Source: an uncultured Prevotella sp. (GTDB lineage Bacteria > Bacteroidota > Bacteroidia > Bacteroidales > Bacteroidaceae). From it: 34,801 nt of DNA. Each line of letters opens with the position of its first letter. The stretch's first letter is position 1. Position numbers and translations under genes: made by a program. The notes under the pieces were generated by a model. It searched no databases. It was not told the DNA's origin and was given only the letters and a program-made list of their open reading frames with translations. Location of the stretch: positions 1 through 34,801 of the forward strand of contig CAKPST010000017.1 of assembly GCA_934183355.1 (NCBI GenBank). The letters run 5' to 3'. Below, piece after piece: positions 8,700 through 18,400 of this stretch.

Positions 8700-10001
8700 A
8701 TGGCAAAAAATTTCGTTGAAGAACTGCGCTGGCGCGGCATGCTCGCGCAGATTATGCCCGGTACTGAGGAATATCTCAATACCCACATGGTGTCTGCGTA
8801 TCTGGGCACCGACCCAACTGCCGACTCACTTCACATCGGTCACCTCTGCGGCATCATGATGCTGCGTCATCTCCAGCGTTGCGGCCACAAGCCTTATCTG
8901 CTCGTGGGCGGTGCTACTGGTATGATTGGCGACCCCTCTGGCAAGAGCCAGGAGCGCAATCTGCTCGACTCAGCGACCCTCTACCACAACCAGGAGGCAA
9001 TCAAGAAGCAGGTAGCCAAGTTCCTCGACTTCGACGGCAACGAGCCTAACAAGGCTGAGCTTGTCAATAACTACGACTGGATGAAGGACTTCACCTTCCT
9101 CGACTTCGCACGTGAGGTGGGCAAGCACATCACCGTCAACTATATGATGGCTAAGGACTCCGTACAGAAGCGTCTCAATGGTGAGGCTCGCGACGGACTC
9201 TCATTCACCGAGTTCACATATCAGCTCCTCCAGGGCTACGACTTCCTCTATCAGTATCAGAAGTATGGCGTGCGCCTACAGCTCGGCGGCAACGACCAGT
9301 GGGGCAACATGACCACCGGTACTGAACTTATCCATCGCACACTGGGCAATGATGCCGAGGCCTATTGTCTCACTTGTCCGCTTATCACCAAGTCGGACGG
9401 CAAGAAGTTCGGCAAGACCGAGAGTGGCAACATTTGGCTCGACCCACAGCGCACCACTCCGTATGCCTTCTATCAGTTCTGGCTCAATGTTAGCGATGTT
9501 GAGGCTGAGAAGTACATCAAGATATTCACCGACCTCGACAAGGAGACTATCGACGCTCTCGTAGCAGAGCACGCTGAGGACCCAGGTCGTCGCGTATTGC
9601 AGAAGCGTTTGGCTGAGGAGGTGACAACAATGGTTCACTCTCGTGAGGACCTTGAGACAGCTCAGGAGGCTTCTTCTATCCTCTTCGGCAAGGGTACCAA
9701 GGAGACTCTTCAGAAGTTTGATGAGGCTACACTGCTCTCTATCTTCGAGGGTGTGCCTCACTTCACTCTCGCCAAGGACCAGCTCGGTCAGCCAGCTGTG
9801 GACATCTTCACAAGCGACGAGGTTAAGATATTCAATTCAAAGGGTGAGATGCGCAAGCTCGTTCAGGGTGGTGGCGTATCGCTCAACAAGGAGAAGCTCG
9901 CTGCTTTCGACCGCATCGTCACTGCTGACGACCTTATCGACGACAAGTATCTGCTTGTACAGCGTGGCAAGAAGAACTACTATCTCATTACAGTGAAGTA
10001 A
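8700..10001 (+). CDS. tyrS: tyrosyl-tRNA synthetase
   Basis: 433 residues. It charges tRNA-Tyr with tyrosine. The class I HIGH motif is at residues 45-48 and the KMSKS-equivalent KFGKT at 236-240. [15 protein letters not shown] and the substrate-site GGNDQWGN are also present. The C terminus (about 365-430) is an S4-like RNA-binding domain. Length and order fit the bacterial TyrRS family. The start follows an A-rich stretch. A strong bidirectional terminator follows at 10035-10070. Confidence 0.97.
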   Translation: MAKNFVEELRWRGMLAQIMPGTEEYLNTHMVSAYLGTDPTADSLHIGHLCGIMMLRHLQRCGHKPYLLVGGATGMIGDPSGKSQERNLLDSATLYHNQEAIKKQVAKFLDFDGNEPNKAELVNNYDWMKDFTFLDFAREVGKHITVNYMMAKDSVQKRLNGEARDGLSFTEFTYQLLQGYDFLYQYQKYGVRLQLGGNDQWGNMTTGTELIHRTLGNDAEAYCLTCPLITKSDGKKFGKTESGNIWLDPQRTTPYAFYQFWLNVSDVEAEKYIKIFTDLDKETIDALVAEHAEDPGRRVLQKRLAEEVTTMVHSREDLETAQEASSILFGKGTKETLQKFDEATLLSIFEGVPHFTLAKDQLGQPAVDIFTSDEVKIFNSKGEMRKLVQGGGVSLNKEKLAAFDRIVTADDLIDDKYLLVQRGKKNYYLITVK

Positions 10002-10034
10002 AAATCTACTTGTTATAAGCAGACAAAAATATAA

Positions 10035-10076
10035 AAGGCAATAACCATTATTGATATTGGTTATTGCCTTTTTTGC
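10035..10076. terminator. bidirectional terminator between tyrS and the Na/Pi cotransporter gene
   Basis: A 13-bp perfect stem (10035-10047 with 10058-10070) with a 10-nt loop is followed on the plus strand by a T run. On the minus strand it is followed by TTTATATTTTTG. It serves both convergent genes. Confidence 0.9.
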
Positions 10077-10092
10077 GTTTATTTAATATTGT

Positions 10093-11787
10093 CTACGCCT
10101 CTCTCTGGCGTGTTCCCATACGTGCTTCAACAACGTTCACAACATAGTCGCCGAGTTTCTCACATTCCGAAACGATGTCCATGTACATAGTGCCGATGGC
10201 ATAGGTGTACTTGTGGTCGTTGACGTCGTTGATATTCTGCGAGCGCAACTGATTGCGGTAGTTGTTAATCTCGTTCTCCACGTTGAACGAACGGTTGATG
10301 TCGAGGTTGTCGCGACGGCCAGTGAGCATCACGTTCATCTGTGTCAGCGAGTCGTCGGTCAGTTCGAACATCTGGTGCAGATGTTCATACTGCTGCTCAG
10401 TGAAGTCTTCCTTGCCCTTTAGCTTGCGGCTGATGGTGCGGGCGATGTTGAAGCAAGAGTCGCCGATAGACTCAATCTCCGAAATCTCGCGGAGCATAGC
10501 ACGAATCTTAGCCTTGGTATCGTCAGAAAGATGTGCATCAGACACGTTGTCCAAGTAGTTGGCAATCTCAATCTCCATGTTGTCCGAGATGCTCTCATAC
10601 TTCTCGATGCGTGTGTATAGCTTGGTGAATGCAGCATCGTCTTTTACGCCGAGCAACTCTCTCACCATGCCGAACATACGCTGTATGCGCTCTGCAAACG
10701 ACTGAATCTCCTTCTGAGCCTCAAGCACCGAGAGCTCCGGAGTCTTCATGATAGAAGTGCCACCGATGTAGCGCAGACGGAAGTCGTCCTCGTCCTTCTT
10801 GGCAGACGGCTTAATCATGTAGCAAACGAAGCGCTCCATCTGCGGGATGAGCCAGATGAGGATGCTGGTGTTGCACACGTTGAATGCTGTGTGGAATGCA
10901 GCGAGCACCACAGAGAGTCGAGTAGCGTCGATATGGTCGGCATGTGGGTCTACTCCCACAAATCCGCATACCATGTCAATGAACGGATAGAAGATGAAGA
11001 GCACCCATATAACGCCGAATACATTGAATGTCAAGTGTGCAAGCGCAGCGCGGCGAGCCTGAGTGTTGGCTCCCATAGCAGCGATGTTGGATGTGATGGT
11101 GGTGCCGATGTTCTCGCCGAGCACGAGAGCAATACCCATGTATATAGGTAGTACGCCCGACGAGCAGAGCACCATAGTGATAGCCATGAGCGCGGCAGAC
11201 GACTGCATGCAGAACGTGAGTATTGTGCCGATGCCGAGGAACGAGAATATAGTGAGATAACTGTCCTTGTCGAATGATGAGAAGAAGTCTATTACTGTCT
11301 GGTTGTGGCTGAGGTCCATTTCCTTGCCTGTAGCTCCGAGAGTGGAAATGGCGAAGAACATGAATGCTACACCGAAAAGGAAGTCGCCAATGTAGCGTTG
11401 TTTTTTCCTATAAATTAGCAATAGTGCGAAGAAGAATACGGGGAACACGAGGTTCGCCATATTAAACGAGAAGCCCAGCGTCATAATCCATGCCGTGAAC
11501 GTGGTGCCGATGTTTGCACCCATAATCACCGAGATGGCTTGAGCGAGGGTCAGCAGTCCGGCGTTGACAAATGATACGGTCATCACCGTCGTTGCAGTTG
11601 ACGACTGCACCGATGCTGTTACGAACATACCGGTCAAGAGACCAGTGAAGCGGTTGGTAGTCATGGCTCCGAGAATGTGGCGTAGCTGCGAGCCTGCCAT
11701 CTTCTGGAGGGCTTCACTCATCACCTTCATACCGTAGATGAGTAGAGCCAATGATCCGATAATTTTAAAAAAAATCCAAATCGACAT
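10093..11787 (-). CDS. Na/Pi cotransporter family protein with PhoU-like C-terminal domain
   Basis: 564 residues. The N-terminal part (1 to about 335) has the inverted Na/Pi-II repeats of the NptA family, each with a QSS motif: SVQSSTATT (Gln61) and CMQSSAALM (Gln195). Each is followed by an NIGTT segment (92-96 and 226-230). Eight or more hydrophobic segments indicate an inner-membrane protein. The C-terminal part (about 345-555) is helical and PhoU-like. Expected role: sodium-coupled phosphate movement. It is convergent with tyrS and divergent from the nucleoside kinase across 98 bp. Confidence 0.9.
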   Translation of the reverse strand: MSIWIFFKIIGSLALLIYGMKVMSEALQKMAGSQLRHILGAMTTNRFTGLLTGMFVTASVQSSTATTVMTVSFVNAGLLTLAQAISVIMGANIGTTFTAWIMTLGFSFNMANLVFPVFFFALLLIYRKKQRYIGDFLFGVAFMFFAISTLGATGKEMDLSHNQTVIDFFSSFDKDSYLTIFSFLGIGTILTFCMQSSAALMAITMVLCSSGVLPIYMGIALVLGENIGTTITSNIAAMGANTQARRAALAHLTFNVFGVIWVLFIFYPFIDMVCGFVGVDPHADHIDATRLSVVLAAFHTAFNVCNTSILIWLIPQMERFVCYMIKPSAKKDEDDFRLRYIGGTSIMKTPELSVLEAQKEIQSFAERIQRMFGMVRELLGVKDDAAFTKLYTRIEKYESISDNMEIEIANYLDNVSDAHLSDDTKAKIRAMLREISEIESIGDSCFNIARTISRKLKGKEDFTEQQYEHLHQMFELTDDSLTQMNVMLTGRRDNLDINRSFNVENEINNYRNQLRSQNINDVNDHKYTYAIGTMYMDIVSECEKLGDYVVNVVEARMGTRQREA

Positions 11788-11838
11788 ATTTTAATTTAAT
11801 TTATGTGGCGTTATTGCGCTTTGTGTCGAAAAACGGAG

Positions 11839-11846
11839 TACCTTTG
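11839..11846 (+). promoter_or_regulatory. -7 box for the nucleoside kinase gene
   Basis: TACCTTTG fits TAnnTTTG 40 bp before the start codon. The TTTG at 11820-11823 is only 15 bp upstream, and an ATTG at 11813-11816 is 22 bp upstream, so the -33 box is weak. Confidence 0.6.
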
Positions 11847-11885
11847 TTATTCAGTAATCACTAACCCTTAAATGTTGTAACCAGA

Positions 11886-13547
11886 ATGAAACAGTTGATA
11901 CAAATCCGTTGCAAAAATACGAAAAAAAGTCTAAAAGTCGAAACAGGTAGCACACTTTCTGACATTTTTCCGCAATTAAATACAGACAAGTCTTTCACAC
12001 CCCTCTGTGCCAAAGTCAACAACAAGGTGGAGGGTATGCATTATCGTGTGTATAATTCTAAGGATGTAGAGTTTCTCGACATCCGTTCGTCGTCGGGCTC
12101 TCGGGCTTACACTCGCTCGCTTTTCTTCGTGCTGTGCAAGGCTGTTCACAAGCTCTATCCCAACTCAAAGGTAGTGATTGACATTCCGGTTTCTAATGGA
12201 TTCTACTGCGACCTACGTATCGGACGCCCCGTGACCACTGAGGATGCCGACGCCATACGTCACGAGATGCAGGACATCATCAACCGTCAGATACCCATAC
12301 GCCGCCACGAGGTGCCCACCGAGGAGGCTATAGCCCGATTCGAGGAGATGGGCTATCACGACAAGGCTCTGCTGCTACGCACCACGGGCAGACTCTACAC
12401 ATTATATTATGACATCAACGGATTTGTCGACTATTTCTATGGAACTATGCTCACCAACACCGGACAGCTCACGCTCTTCGGTCTGGAGAAGTACTACGAC
12501 GGACTGCTTCTGCGCATTCCCTCCACCAAAGACCCTTCGCAGCTTGGCGCGTTGATACGTCAGGACAAGATGTTCGACATCTTCCAGGAGCACCACCGCT
12601 GGCAAAACCTGCTGGGCATGTCCACCGTGGGCATGTTCAACGAGGCTGTGGCACAGGGGCATGCCACGGAGATAATCAACGTGTCTGAGGCTCTGCAAGA
12701 GAAGAAAATAGCCCACATTGCCGAGGATATATCACGTAGGGAGAGTGTCAAGATGGTGCTCATAGCCGGACCGTCGTCGTCGGGCAAGACCACCACATGC
12801 AAGCGTCTGAGCATACAACTCGTATGCAATGGCATACGTCCGGTGCCCATATCGCTCGACGACTACTTTGTCGACCGTGAACTCACGCCAAAGGACGAGG
12901 ATGGCAACTACGACTATGAGTCGGTGCATGCTCTCAATCTTGATTTGCTCAACCAACAGCTCACACAGTTGTTCCGAGGCGAGGAGGTGGAACTGCCTAA
13001 GTACAACTTCATCAAGGGAAAGAGCGAACGTAGTGGCGTCAAGATGCGCATGAACCCCAACGACATCCTCGTGGTGGAAGGCATACATGCGCTAAACCCC
13101 GAACTGACAGCCCAGATACCCGACCAACTTAAATATCGTGTCTACGCTTCGGCGCTCACCACCATTCTGCTCGACAATCACAACTACATCCCCACCACCG
13201 ACAATCGTCTGCTACGCCGCATCATACGCGACGACAAACAGCGTGGATGCACAGCTCGCGACACCATAGGTCGTTGGGCATCAGTGCGTGCAGGAGAGAA
13301 CAAGTGGATATTCCCATATCAGGAAAACGCCGACACAATGTTCAATACAGCAATGATATACGAGCTGGCTGCCATCAAGACTCAGGCAGAGCCATTGCTC
13401 GACCGAGTGCCAGAGAATTGCGACGAATATGCCGAGGCATACCGCCTTCGCAAGTTCCTCGGCTACTTCTCTGCTATCGACCATTCTGTGCTCCCGCCGA
13501 CATCACTGCTCAGAGAGTTTCTTGGCGGCAGTTCGTTCACCTACTAA
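11886..13547 (+). CDS. nucleoside (uridine-type) kinase with TGS/ThrRS-like N-terminal part
   Basis: 553 residues. Residues 1-65 look like a TGS ubiquitin-like domain. Residues 70-200 resemble the second additional domain of threonyl-tRNA synthetase, with YHDKALLLR in place of an editing site. The C-terminal half is a P-loop kinase of the uridine kinase/phosphoribulokinase group: Walker A GPSSSGKT at 295-302, then ISLDDYFVDR and LVVEGIHALNP. The family is common in Bacteroidetes and is annotated as nucleoside kinase. The phosphorylated substrate cannot be read from the sequence. It is divergent from the Na/Pi gene and followed by gyrB, which has its own promoter. Confidence 0.85.
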   Translation: MKQLIQIRCKNTKKSLKVETGSTLSDIFPQLNTDKSFTPLCAKVNNKVEGMHYRVYNSKDVEFLDIRSSSGSRAYTRSLFFVLCKAVHKLYPNSKVVIDIPVSNGFYCDLRIGRPVTTEDADAIRHEMQDIINRQIPIRRHEVPTEEAIARFEEMGYHDKALLLRTTGRLYTLYYDINGFVDYFYGTMLTNTGQLTLFGLEKYYDGLLLRIPSTKDPSQLGALIRQDKMFDIFQEHHRWQNLLGMSTVGMFNEAVAQGHATEIINVSEALQEKKIAHIAEDISRRESVKMVLIAGPSSSGKTTTCKRLSIQLVCNGIRPVPISLDDYFVDRELTPKDEDGNYDYESVHALNLDLLNQQLTQLFRGEEVELPKYNFIKGKSERSGVKMRMNPNDILVVEGIHALNPELTAQIPDQLKYRVYASALTTILLDNHNYIPTTDNRLLRRIIRDDKQRGCTARDTIGRWASVRAGENKWIFPYQENADTMFNTAMIYELAAIKTQAEPLLDRVPENCDEYAEAYRLRKFLGYFSAIDHSVLPPTSLLREFLGGSSFTY

Positions 13548-13565
13548 CGTTGTCAAAGCTACTGA

Positions 13566-15614
<2,049 letters not shown>

Positions 15615-15631
15615 AAGAATTATTTCATTGA

Positions 15632-15660
15632 GAGAGGTACGGCTTCAAGTCGTGCCTCTT
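15632..15660 (+). terminator. weak terminator-like hairpin after gyrB
   Basis: AGAGGTACG (15633-15641) pairs with CGTGCCTCT (15651-15659), including one wobble, around a 9-nt loop. The sequence after it (TGTCTTAT) is only mildly T-rich, so read-through into the gene at 15670 is likely. Confidence 0.45.
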
Positions 15661-15669
15661 GTCTTATCT

Positions 15670-16650
15670 ATGATGCGACACCTAATACACATACTATTAC
15701 TCCTGACTCTATCCGTCACTGCCACACAAGCCCAGCAGTTCGGCACCTTTTGGATGACATCGCCGTCGTCCACCAACTCCTCATGTCAATGGTTTCGCCG
15801 CACATTCGTTGCCACTGAGCACGACAGTCCACGTCGAGCCTCGATATGTGTCGCCACAGATTCGCATTTTGTGCTGTATGTCAACGGACGCAACGTGTCG
15901 ACAGCTCTCTACACATCTGGATATGACGCCGTAGGCAAGCCTCGTACCATCTCCATCACATACGACGTGACACGATTTCTGCGTCGCGACTCCAACACCG
16001 TCGCCCTGCTCCTGTGTCCGCCAGTAAGCCGCCACATGACTGTAGATAATAAAACAATGGTAGCGCCACCGAAGATTGCTGTCAATTTCTTCGGCACCAC
16101 TGCCACAAATCATTATTTTTCTTATTCCTCATCTGATGGATGGCTCTGCCATTCTGCCTCTACCATCATCACTCCCGATGGCGAACTGATGGACGGACGC
16201 CACGCCATGCTTCCCCCTTCTTATGGCGACATGACGATGCCGTCATGGCATCCGGTAGTCGGCGTTGCAGCGTTCGATACTGATGTAGTCACCGATTATG
16301 GCATAGCCTCAGAGAGCATTTATGGCTATCGTTCTAAAGACTATAACATATTGACCGACAATAGTATACGCACTCATTCCATACACCGTCCTCGCTATTT
16401 CGACCCCGAACCTAAGCAAGTGGTCTACGACTTCTCTCCTGGCTTCTACGGTTTTGTCCGTGTTACGCTTCGTGGTTGTCGTCGAGGCGAAATCATTCAC
16501 ATCGGCAATCTCACCTACATCTGTACTGGCGAGATGGACGAGCAAGCCTTTTGCCGTTTCACTCCGCAGTTTGCTCGCAAGGTTGTCATTTCTGGCGACC
16601 GATGGTTTCGCATAGAGCAAGTGCAGGAGGTTGAAGCCATAGGGATATAG
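15670..16650 (+). CDS. secreted rhamnosidase-like beta-sandwich protein lacking a catalytic barrel
   Basis: 326 residues from the ATG at 15670, chosen because it gives a clear signal peptide (MMRHLIHILLLLTLSVTATQA, then QQFG). Residues 30-130 resemble the N-terminal carbohydrate-binding sandwich of GH78 alpha-L-rhamnosidases (LYVNGRNV, ITYDVTRFLRRDSN, TVALLL). Residues 255-320 resemble the next GH78 sandwich (DFSPGFYGFVRVTLRG, RWFRIEQVQ). The (alpha/alpha)6 catalytic barrel that should follow is absent: the reading frame stops 4 nt before the convergent neighbour's stop. It may be a stand-alone binding protein or a truncated enzyme. Confidence 0.6.
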   Translation: MMRHLIHILLLLTLSVTATQAQQFGTFWMTSPSSTNSSCQWFRRTFVATEHDSPRRASICVATDSHFVLYVNGRNVSTALYTSGYDAVGKPRTISITYDVTRFLRRDSNTVALLLCPPVSRHMTVDNKTMVAPPKIAVNFFGTTATNHYFSYSSSDGWLCHSASTIITPDGELMDGRHAMLPPSYGDMTMPSWHPVVGVAAFDTDVVTDYGIASESIYGYRSKDYNILTDNSIRTHSIHRPRYFDPEPKQVVYDFSPGFYGFVRVTLRGCRRGEIIHIGNLTYICTGEMDEQAFCRFTPQFARKVVISGDRWFRIEQVQEVEAIGI

Positions 16651-16654
16651 TCGT

Positions 16655-18211
16655 CTATTCCGTCACCCAATCCGTTATGTTGCCCTTCTCGCTGTCAAAG
16701 TTGACACCCACTTTAGTCACGGGCAAAGTGCTGAGTGAGAAACGTTTGCGATAATCCTTTAAGTTTATTTGGTGCATAGCAGTTTGAGCGTCATGGTTGA
16801 GCTTTAGTTCTATAATGAATATACGTGTCTTAGTCATTATCACCATGTCTATGCGTCCTTTAGGTGTATGCACCTCCACATCCACCATATAAGGTGTGAG
16901 TAGTGAGAATATAACAAATAGCATCTGCTGATAATGCCCCTCATAGTTCTTCACATTGCAGTAGGGGATAGTTGCAAGAAAGTCTTGTAACAACTGCATA
17001 GCGCCATTCATATCATCCTTACTCAGGCACATTGCCAATCGTCGTGCTGTATTGGTGGTGGCAATAGTATTGGTCGATACATAATGCGGAACTAATGCTC
17101 TAGTCAGTCCAGTCTTCACCTCATTGTTTGGCATTTCCAATGTATAGAACTCAAAATCCTTGTCATAGTCTTTGATAGTGAGATAGCCACTTTGATAAAG
17201 CAGAGGTGTGAGAGATGTCATATTCTCGGTAGGTGCGTCAAATTCGTCCTTGTTAGCTTCAATTCGTCGTATGTCTGAAGGAAGTGTATCAAACTTCTTC
17301 ATCATCTCCAACAAATAAGTTGGTGTGCCAGTCGAGAACCAATATGAATCCAGATTACCATTGGACAATGCCGCCAACAAGCTGAACGGATTGAATACGT
17401 CGGGCGAAGGCCATGTGAAGTGGTAGCCGTCATAGTTGCGACGCAATGCCTCCATTGTTTCCTCGTAGGTTTTGTCTAGTCGTTTGCCAAGATATTCCAC
17501 ATCCACATGCATCTGTGTCTCTATTTCCTCCAAGGTGATGCCACATAGTGCGGCATATTCGGGCAGCATACTTATATTGTTGATGTTGTTCAATTCGCTG
17601 AAAATGCTTACTTGTGAGAATTTAGTAATGCCAGTGATAAATACAAAGCGTAGGTAAGGGTCGGCATCTTTCAGTGGACTATAGAAATTGCGCATCACGT
17701 GGCGTAGCTCGCCCAAATGTTCGTCTTCATGCACAACGTCGAGCAATGGAGCATCGTATTCGTCAATGAGTACAACAACCCTCTTGCCTGTCTTTTTGTA
17801 TGCAGTTCTGATGAGGTTTGCAAATCGGTTGTTAGCATCAACAGCAGGATTGTCAATACCCCACACTTGCTCTTCCAACGTCAGCATTTGGTCAAGATAA
17901 CGCTCCAAGGCAGCTTTTTCCATGTGCTTGCCACCAGCCATACTAAAGTGTAGAATGGGATATTGTTTCCATTCTTTCTCCAATTTCTCAATGGCCAATC
18001 CTTCAAAAAGACCCTTTTTCCCCTCAAAATAGCTTTTCAAGGTAGAAGTGAGCAACGACTTGCCAAAACGGCGCGGTCGGCTTAGGAATACGTATGATGA
18101 ATCGCTATGCGTCATGCGATAGATGTATTCCGTCTTGTCTATATATAGACGATTCTCTTCTCTTACTATCTCAAATGTTTGTATGCCTAATGGATAGAGT
18201 TTTGGAGTCAT
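16655..18211 (-). CDS. AAA-ATPase-like protein with C-terminal PD-(D/E)XK nuclease fold
   Basis: 518 residues. The N-terminal AAA-ATPase_like domain starts KLYPLGIQTFEIVREEN and has a Walker A-like RPRRFGKS (45-52, Lys51) and Walker B VVVLIDEYDAP (Asp150, Glu151). The C-terminal part has the PDDEXK_9 pattern: GRIDMVI (Asp455), then IIELKLN (Glu468, Lys470). The family is abundant and often multicopy in Bacteroidetes, and its role is not established; a mobile or defence-related role has been suggested from its fold. By eye its codons are more AT-rich than those of topA and gyrB, consistent with later acquisition. It has its own promoter at 18247-18278. Confidence 0.85.
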   Translation of the reverse strand: MTPKLYPLGIQTFEIVREENRLYIDKTEYIYRMTHSDSSYVFLSRPRRFGKSLLTSTLKSYFEGKKGLFEGLAIEKLEKEWKQYPILHFSMAGGKHMEKAALERYLDQMLTLEEQVWGIDNPAVDANNRFANLIRTAYKKTGKRVVVLIDEYDAPLLDVVHEDEHLGELRHVMRNFYSPLKDADPYLRFVFITGITKFSQVSIFSELNNINNISMLPEYAALCGITLEEIETQMHVDVEYLGKRLDKTYEETMEALRRNYDGYHFTWPSPDVFNPFSLLAALSNGNLDSYWFSTGTPTYLLEMMKKFDTLPSDIRRIEANKDEFDAPTENMTSLTPLLYQSGYLTIKDYDKDFEFYTLEMPNNEVKTGLTRALVPHYVSTNTIATTNTARRLAMCLSKDDMNGAMQLLQDFLATIPYCNVKNYEGHYQQMLFVIFSLLTPYMVDVEVHTPKGRIDMVIMTKTRIFIIELKLNHDAQTAMHQINLKDYRKRFSLSTLPVTKVGVNFDSEKGNITDWVTE

Positions 18212-18246
18212 AGCTGATGGTTTAAAAAAATACCTATATGTTTATG

Positions 18247-18278
18247 CAAATTTACTGATTTTTAGCTATTAAAGCAAA
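18247..18278 (-). promoter_or_regulatory. promoter of the AAA-ATPase/PDDEXK gene (TTTG-20-TAAATTTG)
   Basis: On the minus strand, TTTG (18278-18275) and TAAATTTG (18254-18247) are separated by 20 bp, a full match to the Bacteroidetes consensus. The leader is about 30 nt. Confidence 0.85.
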
Positions 18279-18330
18279 GTTTTTATGAAAGAATGCAAAC
18301 TGCCATCTTTTTAATAAAACCTAAAATTTT

Positions 18331-18350
18331 CGTATATAATAATGTATACG
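18331..18350. repeat. small inverted repeat upstream of topA
   Basis: CGTATA (18331-18336) and TATACG (18345-18350) form an inverted repeat with an 8-nt spacer. It lies directly upstream of the topA -7 box, where a -33 box would be expected. It could be an operator or chance in AT-rich DNA. Confidence 0.35.
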
Positions 18351-18362
18351 TAAAAATTTTCT

Positions 18363-18370
18363 TACTTTTG
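18363..18370 (+). promoter_or_regulatory. topA: -7 box of topA
   Basis: TACTTTTG matches TAnnTTTG 30 bp before the topA ATG. No good TTTG is present at -33. Confidence 0.65.
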
Positions 18371-18400
18371 CGCCCAAATTAAAGAACACAAAGCAATATC

